Shown: positions 1 through 11,044 of the stretch, in pieces
Layout of the letters: each line of letters starts with the position of its first letter
How positions within the stretch are numbered: the stretch's first letter is position 1
Source of the DNA: Zygnema cylindricum
Lineage: Eukaryota; Streptophyta; Zygnematophyceae; Zygnematales; Zygnemataceae
Reading direction: 5' to 3'
Assembly (NCBI GenBank): GCA_037447655.1
Contig: JBBHKE010000597.1
Span: forward strand, 1 to 64,000
Length of the DNA stretch: 64,000 nucleotides
The notes under the pieces: generated by a model
What the model saw: only the letters and a program-made list of their open reading frames with translations
Databases searched by the model: none
Told to the model about the DNA's origin: nothing
Program-made: the position numbers and the translations under genes

Positions 1-489
1 TTACATAAAACTGAGTGTACAGTTTTCATATCATTTGTTCCTAAAAATCAAATTCACTAAGTCCTACTTCTATACACCGAAACTACACTAAGCTGTACGG
101 AGGCATTCCGGCCGTACATCTAACATTTTATCACAAATATTTACACCGAAGTTCAGACAACGTAAAGTGATAATGATCTAGTCACGCCTCGTCACTATTT
201 GTTGGCGGCGGCTGTCAGCGGTCCGATTAGAGGATTTGGCACTGTAAAACTGACTTCACGAATTCCCGTGGTCCAGCCGAATTTCCGTACGTCCACGGAG
301 GACATACTCACACATTCTCCCAAGTGACGACGCGTGTTCCAAGTGTGAATGAACCGTGAACTCCCAACTTCACTGTCAAACTAATTTTGGTAAGTACTGA
401 ACCGAACTCAACCAAAAATAACTTAAGTCCTGAACAGCTCTCTCTCCCTCACAGCTGAGGCATAGAGAGGACTAAAGCTTCCTAAAAAC
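1..489. other. Unassigned repeat-flank DNA
   Basis: No gene or recognisable element is seen. The text is similar in style (many GTACGG and CGTAC words) to the DNA-transposon family that starts just to the right, so it is probably an older part of the same family. Confidence 0.4.
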
Positions 490-1620
490 AACAAAAAACA
501 CGTCCACTTTCCCTTCCTTAGTTGTCTTCTTTGCGCGACTTATTGACTTTATGGTGTGTCTCCATGTAATTATAACTTAGGGAACTTTTATTTTTTAGCA
601 CATGTCATGTGGACTCAGATTTCAAGTGTTCTTATGTGTAACAACAAATTTGTTGCTTAAAGGTGTGACAATTGTATACGCTAGCAATATATACACATAT
701 TAATGGAAATTTGCCGGATGTTGTCTTTTGGTACAGACAGCAATTGTTGGGTGCACTTTCATATTCATCAAGGGACTTTCGCATGTGCCAAAGTTACAGA
801 GATGTTTTGTCCTTTTCCTCCATAACTTAGAAATAAACGTGAAAATCCATAACCGTACCAAAACTTTGAAATTACCACCGTACACTTTATGTACTAAAGT
901 TTGACGTCTAGCGCGATGCAAATTGTCCTCTAGAGCGTTTCCACCCACTTTTGCGTCTTGCAACTCATCTTCAAACTTTATATCAAATCACCTCGTGAGG
1001 TGATTATAAATAAAGTTCCAAGATGCGAGCGAATAGGCAGATGTTGTTGCACGCGTCGGAGGTTTTTGACAATTTTTTTGCTTGAAGTACCAAAAAATAG
1101 CCCAATGCACGTTTCTCGCCTGTATGTGACTTTTTCCGCTCGCCTTTTTTTGTACAGTGGCCTTCGAGGGGTCTCGACCAACGGACGCCATTTCACAAAA
1201 GGGAAGTCTGTGAAAGCACCTCTCTCTCTCCCCCTCTCCCACTACCTCGTCTATCTAACAATTCTTGCAATGAAAAACGTCAATAATGATATCAAATGAA
1301 AGATCTCAAAAAACGATGTCTTTTTAATATCTTTGGGCATATTTTGATGGCAAGTAGAGTGAGAAAATACTAAAAAACAAAATAAAGAAACCATGGCGGA
1401 AAGTTTTTGAATTTTTTACGTCGAGGCTCCCATAATTTGAGAGTGACGTCAAAATGTCGCAAAACCTAAACATCTACAATGCCACAAGTAAAAGACGCCT
1501 ACAACCGTTGCTATTCTGTGAACGCCATCGATTGTCACGAGGTTGGTAGTCGTCTACAACCGTCACAAATTACACCCAGGTCAACATCCGTCATAATCTA
1601 GAGTAACGATTTTATTTCTT
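490..1620. repeat. Central block of interspersed DNA-element family, copy A
   Basis: This block recurs at about 4380-5550, 13480-14640, 42900-43950 and, inverted, about 62560-63680. Shared landmarks in order are a GTGTGTCTCCATG word, a 'gaaattaccaccgtac' word, a hairpin at 986-1005 (arms AATCACCTC/GAGGTGATT, loop GT), a CT-rich run near 1222-1245, and 'aacatctacaatg' near 1470. On the minus strand 978-1196 stays open and gives a short basic peptide with a VETP(R/P)RP motif that is also readable in other copies. It is probably the interior of a DNA transposon. No known domain is recognised. Confidence 0.7.
986..1005. other. Conserved hairpin, copy A
   Basis: Perfect 9-bp arms AATCACCTC and GAGGTGATT enclose a 2-nt GT loop. 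The same arms occur in all five copies of the block. Confidence 0.75.
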
Positions 1621-3278
1621 CATAGAGGCAACAAGCGTTTTAAACGCACGCATGAAACTTCGAAAAAATAATGATATATGCGCACGGAACAAATGCAAAT
1701 TGTTTTTAAATGCGTTGAGACTTTGGCCTCATAATATAATAAAAAATAAAAAAACATCTAATCCAAAGTACTACTACAACTTAGAGTATGTGCTCATGTA
1801 TAAAAGTACCGGGTTTTTTTATTATATCTTCCGTCAAATATTTTCTCGCGGCTTCCGCTGGCATCGCATCTCATATTTTTAAATAGTGTAATGTACGATA
1901 TGTGTCAGTCCGTGTTAAAACTGCTGATTATCTTGTACAGACGTACAAAATAAGTGTCAGGAAATGGCGTCGACAGGGAAAATTGAGTGCGTCGCACGGA
2001 AAAGTGTACTCAGATATTGGTACGGTTCTAATAGCGTTATTAAATAATTTCGAAATGTTTTTCAAAAGTGTAGCGTACAAAATGTGCCAGTCCGTACTAA
2101 ATTCTGTGATTATTTTGTACAGACTTACAAAATAAGTGTCAGATGAAGGCGTCGACAGTGGAATTTGAGTGCGTCGCATGTAAAATTGTACGCAGATTTG
2201 ATTCCAAGTCATAAAGATGAAGGAAAATAGCGCTAACCTGTTCTTACATGTTCAGGCGTCGAATATGTGAACGCAGACTTTCGCGGTTTACCCTAAAAAC
2301 ATGGGAATATTTATCGATTTTTTTAACTATAATAACGATTCACGGTGTACTTTCAACCTTTTTTAGAGATTTATGTACGTTTTGTCCGAATATTTTTCCG
2401 TACACGAAAAGTATACGAATTTAACGCAAATTTCAAAATCTTAAAAATTAAAGCATTTTGGTAAAAAATTGAAAATCCGTACGTTTGGTACCTCTATGCA
2501 TTTCTTTACATACGAATGCTCTGAAAGTAGTACGGAGAATCTTCGAGAAAAACAAAGTTACAAGACTAAAGTTTCGGTTATATGCGAAAGTACCCTTGAT
2601 GTTAACATTTTTTCGCCAAATGACTGCCTATCATTTCATCGGCACAATCGACAAAATAAGGTCAACCACGACACTGCCGTACAGTCCAGTTCTGTTCCGC
2701 ATTTGGCTGGTCAATTCAACCTAGCCGGCAAACGTAAAAGAGCCGGCCAACTGTAAATAGCCGGCCACCGACCAATGTTTTTCCGAAACACGCCGTCGGT
2801 TAAAAGTCAAAATTCCATCATGGGTTGAAAGTCATAAATGTTTTAGAAACTAAGGCGGAAGCCGTGATTTACAATCTGAGAGAAACCGTGTCTTTGACAA
2901 ACCACGGTTTTAGAATTCAACAGAAACCGTGTACTAAGAATAAGAAGTGGTTATCTTTCAAAGCACGAGTGCTAGTTACAAATAACAACTATTTCCGAAG
3001 CTTGGCATCCTTATCCGTTTATCTTTTGCTTTTAATTTCAGTCAAACTAAGGACGAATATACTTCTTATTTTGTCCATTTCTTGGGTTAGAGTTGAGAGC
3101 CAAGTGTATTCAAATCCTTTCAGTATTTAGGGTTGACTTTAATCTCATCGTAGAAACCCAAAAGATCAAGACTGATTTTCTATTACAGCAAATCATATAA
3201 CCATATTGTTGCCAGTCCGTAATTCAATTTTCCTATTTTCTCTTTTCCTGAGAATTTCCCACATCAAAATTATTCAAA
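1621..3278. repeat. Right-hand flank of DNA-element family, copy A
   Basis: The stretch 2470-3270 is nearly the same as 44860-45630 (for example 'gccggcaaacgt' and 'aaccgtgtctttgacaaacc') and partly matches 14640-15110. The stretch 1900-2200 holds two degenerate tandem copies of a ~180-bp segment ('gtacagacgtacaaaataag' and 'gtacagacttacaaaataag'). No coding gene is recognised. Short frames at 2469-2756 and 2825-3130 are repeat sequence. Confidence 0.6.
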
Positions 3279-3389
3279 ATGTCTTATCAACAACAGTCAG
3301 CTGCGCCAACAAAATTTGAGTTTACTTCCAGAGAAAAAAAGATTATTATTGAGGATTCTTTTGCGTGGATATGTATGTCCAGATCTTAA
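3279..3389 (+). CDS. Short conserved element ORF (MS..PTxFEF family), copy A
   Basis: A 36-codon frame begins MSYQQQSAAPTKFEFTS and ends at TAA. The same start region, with a conserved leader (words like 'ttttcctattt' and 'gaatttccca'), is found at 45636-45746 (+) and on the minus strand at 12487-12675, 30761-30946 and 41970-42095. The shared peptide pattern is MSxxxxPTxFEFTxEExxxI. Downstream 3407-3600 keeps a homologous reading (around GLKTNNENLHSRECKSS), so the original protein was longer. The function is unknown. It lies on the strand opposite to the DUF659 transposase remnant of the same arm. It is more likely a decayed transposon gene than a host gene. Confidence 0.5.
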   Translation: MSYQQQSAAPTKFEFTSREKKIIIEDSFAWICMSRS

Positions 3390-3539
3390 GAAAAGAGATC
3401 TTTAAAATTTTGATTTGCGGACTGAAAACTAATAATGAGAATCTCCATTCACGAGAATGCAAATCTAGTCTTTGACGTTTTAAATTGACTCTTGTGGCAT
3501 TCAGTTTGAATGTTACTGACAATTTTTCCCATCTTTTAA

Positions 3540-3790
3540 ATCCATTGTTCTTAAAAATTATGGTCGCACTAATTCCCAAAAGCTCGAATTTCAAACCTCA
3601 TTATGAAATTTTGTGCACGGTTTACAATCTTTTATGCATACATTTGTTTTCTTTCTTCTTTTAAGTCATCCTCCAATTTCCACAACACAGAGTTTCACTC
3701 TCAAATGAGTTATTTCTTAAAACTCACGATTTTTTTTTTGTCAAATTTATTTAAATGTTCATCTCCCAAATTCTTACTCAGTTTATGAAA
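3540..3790 (-). pseudogene. Remnant of hAT-like (DUF659) transposase, inverted
   Basis: Read on the minus strand, 3660-3790 matches the 3' part of the transposase copies at 12060-12200 and 41480-41600 (peptide around LSKNLGDEHLNKFDK). Only this tail survives. It is in opposite orientation to the copies at 9.4, 11.1 and 40.5 kb, which shows that the copy A arm is inverted relative to them. Confidence 0.55.
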
Positions 3791-3947
3791 ATATTGTACC
3801 ACTTGAGGAAAAAAAATCATGATGGGGAAGGTTGAAAAAAATCAAGTTTTATTGTTTCCCTTGTCTGCCATTCTGAAAAGTTTCGAGAAAATTGACCCAA
3901 TTCTTTGTTACTTCTGCCCACTTTCCTTTCTTTCAACATTTGTTTTA
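3791..3947. other. Junction sequence between two element copies
   Basis: T- and A-rich sequence with no feature. It joins the right arm of copy A to the left side of copy B. Confidence 0.4.
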
Positions 3948-5570
3948 TTTTCATTCTCATTTAAATGCCTTACCAGTAAACTCGGGTAGATTTTAGCATT
4001 GTCTGCACAATATTTGTATTTCATGAATAATATAGTACGTAGCTAGCAGATTTAATGTTTTTTTCGCATCTTCAATTTTCGCACTTTCAATCTTTGATGG
4101 GTTGGATTTGCCACGATCTGTAGGGGCCGACGCTCAATCGATGTGAACCCGCCAAAGGCGTAACACGATTGTGGTGTCTTACTTAACCGAAATTAATCTC
4201 TTGTGCCGAAGAAATTGTTGAACATTATTCAATCGTGCGAAACAACGGTTTATGGAAACATAAACAAGTATATCAGTTGAAGACTGAAACACTCAGTTTC
4301 GTTACGCGTTTACTAAATTTTTGTACAAGTGGAATTTAGTACGCGTATGGCACACGTGTGGGACATTTTATTTTTCGTTTTGTTGTGTGAGAAAAGGGCG
4401 TCCACATTCCATTCCTTAGTTGTCTTCTTCGCGCGACTTATTGGACTTAGGGTGTGTCTCCATGTAATTGTAACTTAGCGAACTTACTTTTTTTTTTGCG
4501 CATATCCTTTAGACTCGAATTTCAAGTGTTCGTATGTGTAACAACAAAATTCTAACTTAAGGATGTGACGATTGTATACGTTGGCAATATATACACTAAG
4601 TAAAGGAAATTTGCCGGATGTTGTCTTTTGGTACGGACCAGCAAATGTTGGGTGCACTTTCATATTCATCAGGGTACTTTCGCATGTGCTAAAGTCACAC
4701 TGATTTTCTCTCCTTTTCCTCCATAATTTCGAAAAAAACGTGAAAATTCATAGGTGTACAAAAGCTTTGAAATTACCACCGTACAAGTTGCATTACCTTG
4801 AAACTTTTTATGTGCTATAGTTTGTCGTCTAACGCGATGCACATTGTCGTTTAGTGCGTTTTGACCCACTTTCGCGTCCTTGCAGCTCATCTTCAAACTT
4901 TTTATTTAAATCACCTGGCAAGGTGATTATAAGTAAAGTTTATAAGTAAAGTTCCAGGATATGAGCGAATAGGCAAATGTTTATGCAATCGTCGGAGGTT
5001 TTTGACAATTTTTTTGCTTGGAGTATTAAATAAAATCCCACTATACGTTTCTAGCGTGTCCGTGATTTTTTTTTTTCCGTTCGCTTTTTTTCTGTACACG
5101 GGCCTTGGAGGGGTCTCGACCAACAGACACCATTTCACAAAAGGGAAGTCCGTGAAAGCGCCTCTATGTCTCTCATCCTCTCCCGCTACCCGCGTCTATC
5201 TCACAATTCTTGCAATGAAAAACGTCAACAATGGTATCAAATGAAAGATATCAAAATGCGGTGTGTGTTTAATATCTTTGGGCATATTTTGATGGCATGT
5301 AGAGTGATAAAATACTAAAAAACAAAATAGAGAAACCATGGCGGAAAGCTTTCGAATTTTTGACGTCGACGCTATAATAATTTGAGCGTGACATCAAAAT
5401 GTCACAAACCCTAAACATCTACAATGTCACAAGTACAAGACGCCTGCAACCGTTGCTATTTTGTAAATGCCATCAATTGTCGCTAGTTTGGTAGTCGTCT
5501 ACAACCGTCACAAATTACACCCACGTCTACATCCGTCATTATCTAGAGTAACGATTTCATTTCTTTACAT
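3948..5570. repeat. DNA-element family, copy B (left flank plus central block)
   Basis: The stretch 3948-4420 matches 42470-42900 ('cagtaaactcgggtagattt', 'acgcgtttactaaatttttg'). The stretch 4420-5550 is the central block. The minus-strand frame 4911-5138 carries the VETPPRP motif followed by SKKIVKNLRR and HLPIRS, continuous as in copies A and E. Confidence 0.7.
4909..4928. other. Conserved hairpin, copy B
   Basis: Arms AATCACCT and AGGTGATT enclose a GGCA loop. The arms equal those of the other copies while the loop differs. Confidence 0.7.
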
Positions 5571-5837
5571 ACGGTAATGTACAAAAGTTGTACGAAAAAC
5601 GTACTAACTGCAGTATATGTAGGATTCATTTATGTTTACATGTACGGAATAGTACGGACGAAAAATCATTAACGATTTCTACAATTTATTTAAAATGCGT
5701 TCGTTATGTCTAATTCGTCGAGAACGAATCGTTCGCACTAAACGGTGTGAAACAACTATGGTAATTCGCGTCCACGCACGCTATTTGCCTATTTGTTTAT
5801 TTCGTATAAGTCGTATTGTACCGTGTGTAATACTTAT
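5571..5837. other. Unassigned DNA
   Basis: No recognisable gene. It contains GTACGG-rich words typical of the surrounding repeats. Confidence 0.35.
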
Positions 5838-5960
5838 TAGAGGTGGCAAACGGTTACCCGAATCCGTACCCGACCGCCAGCGTCGGATCCCGAACGGATT
5901 CGGGTGCTAAATTTCAAGGGGCCGGTCAGACTCGGGCGAGTGATTCATAAAAAAATCTAA
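5838..5960. mobile_element. hAT-type transposon end (single terminus)
   Basis: The word 'agaggtggcaaacgg' followed by GC-rich 'acccgaatccgtacccgacc' and 'cggattcgggtgctaa' resembles the well-known ends of plant hAT elements, which start close to AGGGGTGGCAAACGG followed by repeated CGGGT words. The matching opposite terminus was not found, so this is a fragment or the partner is too diverged. Confidence 0.4.
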
Positions 5961-7603
5961 ACAAATCCGGTACGGTCGGGTAAGCAAAAAACGAAAAAAA
6001 AACAAAGGTTTTGTACTGTCCATACTATCCAACATTATTTAACTTGTACTCTTGGTATCGTGGAAGGTATGAGGGAGATTATTATTAATAAGGTTATTGG
6101 GTGAGTAATATTTGGTGCCTCTTCAGTTTACCCCTTGAACTAAAATAGCTCTTTTTTGTATTAAACAACAATATGTGACAATTTGTGACAATGTTGCATA
6201 ATTTTTTTATAGCCGTTGCTTTCTTCTTTCACTTTTCAGGAATTTGCAAAAGTTCAAAGTGTGGTTTCAGAGGAGTTCTTATGGCTTATTCCGCCGGAAC
6301 TTCCACTATTGTATATTCTTTAGATAATTTTTTAGCTTACGAACTTCGGGGCATTTTTGATAATGAACCACAAAAAATTCCTCGAAGTTCTCTTTTAAGT
6401 TTTACTTTGTTTCAAAGTTATAGCCCCTCTAATTCGAGTGTCCTCGCTGATTAACTTTTTAGGCGGACGACTTATCGACTTCCCTATTCAAGTGCAACCG
6501 TCTTAGATAATAATGCTTTGTGGATCGACGTAGCAAAGTTTTGTTTAATTAAAAAAAAAAAAAAAACCCAATAGGCTTGTAGTTATTTTATATAAGTTTA
6601 TGGTTTTAGATGGTTGAACAAGTTATTTTTTGTTGTACCCTACAAGGTCGTCTTATGCGTATTCAACAAAGTTGTACCTTGCGAGCATGTCTTCAAACTT
6701 TCCCTCTATAGCTTCTGATATACAACTTTTGGGGAAGGGAGAATGCCTTAAACATACACTTACAAGATCCCATTCGGAATTTGATGAAATGGGCGGTCAA
6801 GAAACAAAAAGACACATTCGAGAGAGAAGTCCATGTATCTAAGGTGATGTTAAGAGTCACTCTTTCAAGAAGTTTCGAAAAACTTAAACGAACCTTTGTT
6901 TCTTTCTCCTCCATTTTTGTTGTTACTCCACCTTGATCTTGACCATTTCATGAAACTTTGTGCTTTCTATTTCATTTGCTCCAAATATTTGTTTATGATT
7001 TGTTTCAAATGAGATACTAGAAATAGAAACAAAACGATTTATTATAGTGCCTACCATCTATTATTTGCTTTAATTCATACATCTATTTATTTGCTTGAAT
7101 TACTACATCTTGCTTACAAGATCGTTAGTAGGTGCTAAGAAAATAGGGACCGTTTTGTTCATTGACTTTTGAAAAGTTAGATACTGTGATGTATTTGGAA
7201 TTTCGGTTTTATACTTTTAGTACTATAAAGTTCCATTGCTAAATTTGCTGTGTACAGTTAAAGCGTTGTGCTGTATGGATGAAGCTTCCGTACTTCCTTT
7301 CTACGCAGTACAGCACAGAGTGTTAAATCTGTTTTGTAATGTTAAAATGCTACGCTGTCCGGGCATAACTTCCAAACTTCTGTAGATATATGTGTGTATA
7401 TATGTATATACCATAGTTCGAAAGTAGGCATTTTATCGTAGGCCTTTGTCATGGGCTTTCCATGTGATCTTCCTAGATCGCTACTTTGATCGCTACTTTG
7501 ATCAGCGACCGTCCGATGACGATTAATTCTCTATCGAACTATGTGCAACCCAACCCGGATACTTTTTTTTTGTCATTTTGCGGCCAATACAATATGGGTC
7601 TTA
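5961..7603. other. Gene-free AT-rich DNA
   Basis: Short frames exist (6185-6454, 6630-6842), but none has recognisable domains, splice context or a second copy in the window. There is a poly-A run near 6550-6566. Nothing else is supported. Confidence 0.4.
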
Positions 7604-7653
7604 AAGGCATATTGTATACTTTGCGTACAATAGGCATATTGTATACTTTGCGT
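7604..7653. repeat. Short tandem duplication
   Basis: The unit 'aggcatattgtatactttgc' is present twice in a row immediately left of the hAT-type element that starts at 7654. Confidence 0.7.
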
Positions 7654-8189
7654 CATAGTTGTTCAAAACGCATTTTACGCACGATTCAAACGCTCGTACA
7701 ATACGTAAAAACTGGAGAGGTCGATTTGAAAAAATCGTAAAAATCGTTAATGAATTTTTTGACCGTAAAATTCCGTACATGTTTACAAAAATGAATTGAA
7801 CATGTACCGCTTCATAGCGATTTTTCATGGCGGCTTCTTTGAAAAAATTTGAAGAAGACGCCTGTACACATTTTAAGCTTAAAGCACGCAAATAGTGTGA
7901 CGCCGCAACGTCTCTTTTTGGAATTGTCCGTAGACGTGACGATAAATTTCCGTACATATTCGTGTATCGGTTTACTTAACAGAAAGTACCGATACGTGCA
8001 TCAAATATTTTTGTCAATTTCCGTACTGTTCCCGTAAAAAATTGTACAGTTACCGTAATTTGTTTATAGGTTTCCGTAAATTTCCGATTTCGGTTTACAA
8101 TAAACATTTTTTTGCGATTTTTTGAAAAGTCACGTACAATACGTAAAAAATGGAATAAAGGAAAAAAACGCGCGTATTGAACAACTAGG
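7654..8189. mobile_element. Non-autonomous hAT-type element, copy 1
   Basis: The ends are CATAGTTGTTCAAAACG and the inverse of CCTAGTTGTTCAATACG. Related copies lie at 38269-39086 and 43962-44755. The right flank GTAAGAAC equals the left flank of copy 2, which gives an 8-bp target duplication in the common ancestor, as expected for hAT. A frame starting MAASLKKFEEDACT (minor variants in other copies) is broken by stops. Confidence 0.65.
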
Positions 8190-9329
8190 GTAAGAACGTA
8201 ATTGTAACATACGATTGTGACTATCGTATACGTCTACAATACCCGTGACGGTTGTCAACGTCTACAATTTGTGATGTCGCACTTTATTATTTGGAACTGT
8301 CTTACCGTGACATTGTGGACGTACCGCCTTCCAGCCTGTGTCGTTTCACGGTCGAAGAAGATGCGCTATGCCTTCGCGTCGCCTCTCCAGTCTACGTGAA
8401 ATGTCATCTTACTTTCGAGACCCCTGCAAAAAAAAAATATGTACTTGACAAAAACGGACAAAACCAAACAAATTGTGTACTTTTCTTCGTCGTACTGAAC
8501 ACAAACAAACAAAACATAAAAAATTCTGTACTTTTCTTTGTCATTGGAAATCGTATGAATTTTTTTGAAAATTGAAGCACGTGCGAATATATGTTCCTAT
8601 ATGTTTATCGAAAATACCTAGTTTTAAAACACATCACACATGTGATTTAAACATAAGTTTGAAAATGACAATTTTTGTCATAGAAGCGGGTCGAAAACAA
8701 AAGACAACAAATTTTCGTACATCCTAAGTTCGAGGATAGGGCAAATTGTACTCTACTAATATGCAATTCCTTCGTACGGTTGCAACTAAGGCAATACGGC
8801 GCCAAGTTTTACAAGAAAACGACAGAAAACAACCCTTACTTATGCACATGGGGACATACTCTTATTGGTTCATTATTACTTAGCTACTTGTTGGCTCACT
8901 TGGGGTCTTTGATGCGCTATATTGGAGAATCGGCATCCGCAAGAATTGAAAATGTTTCGCATCGCAACACACGATTCTATTTCAGTTCAATGTCGCGGTT
9001 TGTCCTTTGAGTTGCAGCGGCCATTTGTACAGCCGATACTATTTCAGTCTGTCGTGGAGTTTTGGTTGACTTCGTGTAAGATTTTTTTACGGAAAATATA
9101 CGGACTTTGACGAAATTATAAGTTGCACTTCGAAGTACTTTTTGTTCGATAAACTGAACAGAAATTTTACAGAAAATGGTCGAAATTTTACCGAAATTTA
9201 ACAGGCTTTTATGAAAAGAGACGTTGCAGTGTTGCACCATTTGCGCACGGTAAGTTTACAAACTGTACGATCGTCTTCTTCAATTTTTTTTCGAGAAGCC
9301 GCTATGAAAACGAATCTTCAAGGAAGCCG
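8190..9329. repeat. Element flank upstream of transposase, copy 1
   Basis: Colinear with 39304-40455 (for example 'acaatacccgtgacgg', 'gcaatacggcgccaagtttt' and 'gcgctatattgg'). The frame at 8252-8575 is not conserved in the second copy. On the minus strand near 9220-9310 a broken peptide pattern like that of the small hAT elements (KKxEEDxCT) can be read. It looks like the 5' non-coding part of the BED/DUF659 element. Confidence 0.55.
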
Positions 9330-10636
9330 CCATTACTGAAGCCACAAAAGTGGTTAATCAAACTGTCGTTCAAGCCGTTATCAGCGCAATTACAAACCGT
9401 TATCAGCGCAGTTACAAACCTTGACAGAAGCAACCATACTTAGAATTCGAGGAGAGGAGTGGGAGCACGTTAAGGCTCCAAACGATGGAATATTTTTAGC
9501 CAACCGATTATGTGATAGTATTAACAACAACTTCGAATATAAAGCTCTGGCCATTAGGATCAGAAATCATCTTTTTCTTGGAAATGCTAAGAGTGGAGGG
9601 TTTAGAGTTTGCACAATGTGTCTAGCCAAGGTGAGGGAGGAATTTAGTGCTTCTAAAAACAAAAAATCGGCTAATTCCTATTTGAAACATGTAATGTGCG
9701 ACCTGGATAAACTCACCTGCAATTTCCACTGATTCTGAGTACCGAAGTAAGAGGTGTACAAAAGAGAACAAACCAATGCATTTAACATGCATAAGAAAAA
9801 TAGCTTAGATTTAACCTAGCACGCGGTTTTTTTCGCCAATAGATTGTCGCTCTGGCTTTAAGATGACCCATATTATAAGGCAGCGGTGAAGAAGATTGGA
9901 GATATAGGGGGGTCTTAGAAGTTACCTTACCGGATTGCCTTGACAAATCGTCTCATGTTAGAGATCAAGTAGAAAAAGAATAATTATTTGGCAAGTTATG
10001 TGGAAAATATTAATCTCACCGGTGCCACGATCACATTAGACATATGAACGACAGTTGTTCACAATTCTCTCCTAAAAATTCTAGCGGTCACCACCAAAGG
10101 TGACATGTTGTTGACTCCAAAAGACAATTGTAGACGAATCAAAGGACGACGACTACATTTGTAAGTTGTTGGAAAAAGGAGTACTTGCGGTAGTGGTGGA
10201 GCATGTGGTACAAATTGTTACAGATTCTTTCTTTGTGAACAATCCTACAACCTCGTTGCTCATGGCAAGATAACCTTTCGATCACGTGGACCCCATGGGT
10301 TGCACATATGTTAGACTTAATGTTAGAGGATTGGCGTAGGTTGACATTTATCTCCACACTTGTCCGAGAGGCAAAAGAGGTTCTAAAATTAGCAAATCTA
10401 AGCAAAAACTTTCGAGATGAACATTTCAATGAAATTGATAAAAAATACACAACAAGGAAATGACACATTTTCAAAAATAACTTTGTTGAATGTGAGATTT
10501 TGGGAATATCCTAGAAAGTGCATGATTGAATTTACGGAAGATAGAAAACATCTTATGTTTTAAAGTTATGAACCATAGACAAACTTTTATAATGAGGATA
10601 AATTTTGGACATTTACTAGAATTTTTGATAACAATA
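9330..10636 (+). pseudogene. hAT-like transposase, BED finger + DUF659, copy 1 (broken)
   Basis: Three pieces are readable in order. First, an N-terminal segment around TVVQAVISAITN (9340-9420). Second, a BED-type zinc finger (about 9421-9732) with CTMC and a downstream HVMC, the spacing expected for C-x2-C...H-x-x-C. Third, a DUF659-like transposase core (about 10120-10400) with KDDDYICKLLEKGVLAV, VEHVVQIVTDS and SLLMA. Frameshifts and stops separate the pieces. hAT transposases with BED and DUF659 act in the nucleus on element ends. No C-terminal dimerisation domain was recognised. The right end is cut by the assembly gap at 10637. Homologues lie at 11.05 and 40.46 kb. Confidence 0.7.
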
Positions 10637-10809
10637 NNNNNNNNNNNNNNNNNNNNNNNNNNNNNNNNNNNNNNNNNNNNNNNNNNNNNNNNNNNNNNNN
10701 NNNNNNNNNNNNNNNNNNNNNNNNNNNNNNNNNNNNNNNNNNNNNNNNNNNNNNNNNNNNNNNNNNNNNNNNNNNNNNNNNNNNNNNNNNNNNNNNNNNN
10801 NNNNNNNNN
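10637..10809. other. Assembly gap (173 N)
   Basis: A run of N separates transposase copies 1 and 2. Translated frames that cross it are meaningless. Confidence 1.
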
Positions 10810-11044
10810 TCATAGGGTGACAAACCTCGGAATTGCACGAGGGTGAGGAGAGGAGTTTAAGATTCGTACAAACGAAGACAACTCCAAACATTGACAAAAC
10901 TGTTGCCGAACTTGTTGTCAAAGTAATTGGTGAAGGCACCGCAATCATTACCGCCGATGGAACTTCTAAGCAAAAGTACCGCCGAAGAGTTAAAAAAAAA
11001 CCTTCTTCTGCTAGCATGTCTTACATTTGAATGGCGCGCGTTTA
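10810..11044 (+). pseudogene. N-terminal fragment of element protein
   Basis: The frame 10833-11030 contains IDKTVAELVVKVIGEGTAII and a basic tail (KQKYRRRVKKK). It recalls the ETVVQAVVKxVTN segment at the start of the neighbouring transposase copies and may be its duplicated 5' part. The function is not otherwise recognised. Confidence 0.3.

Noticed and set aside
6185-6842. Two small plus-strand frames (89 and 70 codons)
   Set aside because: No recognisable domain, no splice context and no repeat partner; likely chance frames in AT-rich DNA.
10526-11017. Frames crossing the N run
   Set aside because: Translation through an assembly gap has no meaning.
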